This document shows positions 62,668 through 64,000 of a DNA stretch of 64,000 nt, one piece after another. A program made the translations under genes and the position numbers. The notes under the pieces were generated by a model. The model was given only the letters and a program-made list of their open reading frames with translations. It was not told the origin of the DNA and ran no database searches. Numbering within the stretch: the first letter of the stretch is position 1; every line of letters starts with the position of its first letter. Origin of the DNA: Sulfurospirillum sp. UBA12182 (lineage in GTDB: Bacteria > Campylobacterota > Campylobacteria > Campylobacterales > Sulfurospirillaceae); assembly GCA_002742765.1 (NCBI GenBank), contig DLUF01000042.1, positions 1 through 64,000 of the forward strand, written 5' to 3'.

Positions 62668-64000
62668 GTGAAAAAAAACAATAACTTTATCATTTTTGTC
62701 TTTTTTACTTTATTTATATATTCACTTTTTGTATATGTATATTATCAAAAATCACATCAAAATGCTATCCAACAAGCTATTTTAAGTACTCAAGACTTTT
62801 TAAGAAATATAGAAGCAGCACAAACATATTTCAGTGAAGACCAAAAAAAAAGGCTTTTAAAATATCACGAAAAAGGTCTTCTAGATGAGGAGATGTTTGT
62901 CCCAGAACTCTACTCTTGTACTTATGCAGCTAAAAAGATAAACCAATACTACAATGAAATTCGTGCAAAAGAGGGTTTAAGTTCTATAAGTTTACAATAT
63001 ATTGCTAAAAACCCAAAAAATATCAATAATCAAGCAACAACTGAAGAAATTGAACTTTTAGATAGATTTCAAAGAGGAGATATCACTTTTTATAAAAAAG
63101 TTTTTATCAATGACCTTGGAAAAGAGACTCTTTATTATGCAAAAGCTGGAAAACCACTTACAAAAAGCTGTCTTAATTGTCACGGAGATCCTCATTCTGC
63201 TCCATTAGCTATAATTAATGAGTATGGACCTGCAAAAGGTTTTTTTGGACAAGAAGGAGAGATACGAGCTTTTAGTAAAGTACTCATGCCTCTTGAGCCT
63301 TTCATTCAAATAGAAAGAAATGTTTTCCAAACACGTACAGTTGCTTCTTTTCTCTCTTTACTTATCATTTTCATACTCACTTTTATATTTTTAAGAAAAG
63401 AACAAAAAGAGGCAAATAAATTTCAAAAAGTAATCGATACACTCAATGAAATCGTAATTATAAAAACTAAAGAAGAAGTTTTGTCAACAAATCGTTCTTT
63501 TTTAAAGTTTTTTAATGTTAATGATATCAAAGAGTTTCAGAAAAAATACTCTTGTGTTTCTCAAGTTTTCCAAACAGAAGATGAAAGCTTAAAAATTGAT
63601 TTAAACAACATTGATGATGCTCTTATACATCAACTAGATAGTTTGGACAAATCAAAACGTATCGTTTCGATGAAAGATGGAAAAGGTGAACTCAAAAAAT
63701 TAACTATAAAGATTCATAAACTAAATGAAACCCAATATGTTATCGTTTTTTCAGATATCACCCAAATTAAAAATCGAGCAGATATGTTAGAGCAAAAGGC
63801 AAATCTTGATTCTCTCACAGGAGCTTATTCGAGAGAAAAATTTAATGAACTTTATGAGATAGAATTTAGAAGAAGTCAAAGATATATCAACTCACTCTCT
63901 CTCCTCTTTCTTGATATAGATCACTTCAAAGAGATTAATGATACTTACGGACACGATTTAGGAGATCAAGCTCTTATCCAATTTGTAAAAATCATCCAAG
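62668..64000 (+). CDS. Second heme-binding membrane diguanylate cyclase (3' end outside window)
   Basis: GTG start at 62668 with only a weak ribosome-binding site; 444 codons lie in the window. A membrane helix (about residues 7-27) precedes a periplasmic domain with KSCLNCHGDP (CxxCH at 168-172), the DUF3365/Tll0287-like heme sensor. A second helix (about 225-245) is followed by a PAS-like region and the start of a GGDEF domain (LTGAYSREKF, then LDIDHFKEINDTYGHDLGD). The window ends before the GGEEF active site, so activity cannot be judged. Confidence 0.82.
   Translation, partial: MKKNNNFIIFVFFTLFIYSLFVYVYYQKSHQNAIQQAILSTQDFLRNIEAAQTYFSEDQKKRLLKYHEKGLLDEEMFVPELYSCTYAAKKINQYYNEIRAKEGLSSISLQYIAKNPKNINNQATTEEIELLDRFQRGDITFYKKVFINDLGKETLYYAKAGKPLTKSCLNCHGDPHSAPLAIINEYGPAKGFFGQEGEIRAFSKVLMPLEPFIQIERNVFQTRTVASFLSLLIIFILTFIFLRKEQKEANKFQKVIDTLNEIVIIKTKEEVLSTNRSFLKFFNVNDIKEFQKKYSCVSQVFQTEDESLKIDLNNIDDALIHQLDSLDKSKRIVSMKDGKGELKKLTIKIHKLNETQYVIVFSDITQIKNRADMLEQKANLDSLTGAYSREKFNELYEIEFRRSQRYINSLSLLFLDIDHFKEINDTYGHDLGDQALIQFVKIIQ

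Overview
The window is AT-rich bacterial DNA from a member of the Campylobacterota (former Epsilonproteobacteria), probably a free-living Sulfurimonas/Arcobacter-like organism. The case rests on gene content and order: a futalosine-route menaquinone gene (mqnE), a fused ispDF followed by an orphan HP1021/CemR-type regulator, an ATP-sulfurylase-like gene and pgpA (the order I recall from Campylobacter jejuni), a long-form DapD, and many c-di-GMP signalling proteins. No rRNA, tRNA or CRISPR was seen. I placed the organism from the sequence alone, so genus is uncertain.

Layout. 1-8.5 kb: the end of a CitB/DcuR-type response regulator, a citrate-type TctCBA transporter, an MFS exporter, a purine phosphoribosyltransferase with a purine permease, mqnE and an orphan trpB. 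8.5-19.5 kb: an unknown coiled-coil protein, glnD, glmS, a heme-binding diguanylate cyclase, mltC, and a three-gene radical SAM/AmrS/HIT cluster. 19.6-24.9 kb: a complete dipeptide-type ABC transporter with an attenuator-like hairpin after the binding-protein gene and a 27-codon ORF that exactly fills the gap between the two permease genes. 24.9-33.5 kb: a five-gene minus-strand signalling operon (FecR-domain protein, TPR/outer-membrane barrel, CHASE2 adenylate cyclase, MBL-GAF-HD-GYP, GAF-HD-GYP) whose first two genes carry a stop codon and a frameshift. 33.6-36.5 kb: an ErcA-like iron alcohol dehydrogenase coupled to a PAS-GGDEF-EAL protein.

36.55-44.0 kb is the most unusual part. A corA/zntB-type metal transporter gene is split precisely into a 5' part (43419-44006) and a 3' part (36553-36759) by a 6.66 kb insert. 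The insert carries a lipid A modification and sensing module: PepSY protein, OmpR-type regulator, histidine kinase, DedA, EptA/MCR-type phosphoethanolamine transferase and PAP2 phosphatase. It ends in truncated genes at both sides. Both promoters inside it carry the same tandem 11-bp repeats, a likely regulator box.

44.0-64 kb: SnoaL-like protein, small MscS channel, AstE-like deacylase and RimK; an unannotated SelW-like selenoprotein with an in-frame TGA (47189-47419); ydfG-type SDR, AEC carrier, SUI1 and ABC-F; PilZ and GGDEF proteins; dapD, mrp, thiC; the ispDF-cemR-sat-pgpA cluster; YceI, YigZ; and a second heme-binding diguanylate cyclase cut by the window end.

A palindrome with core TACATGTA, usually TTTACATGTAAA, recurs about 30 times across the window, inside and between genes. 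It is absent from 33.7-46.2 kb, which includes the insert.
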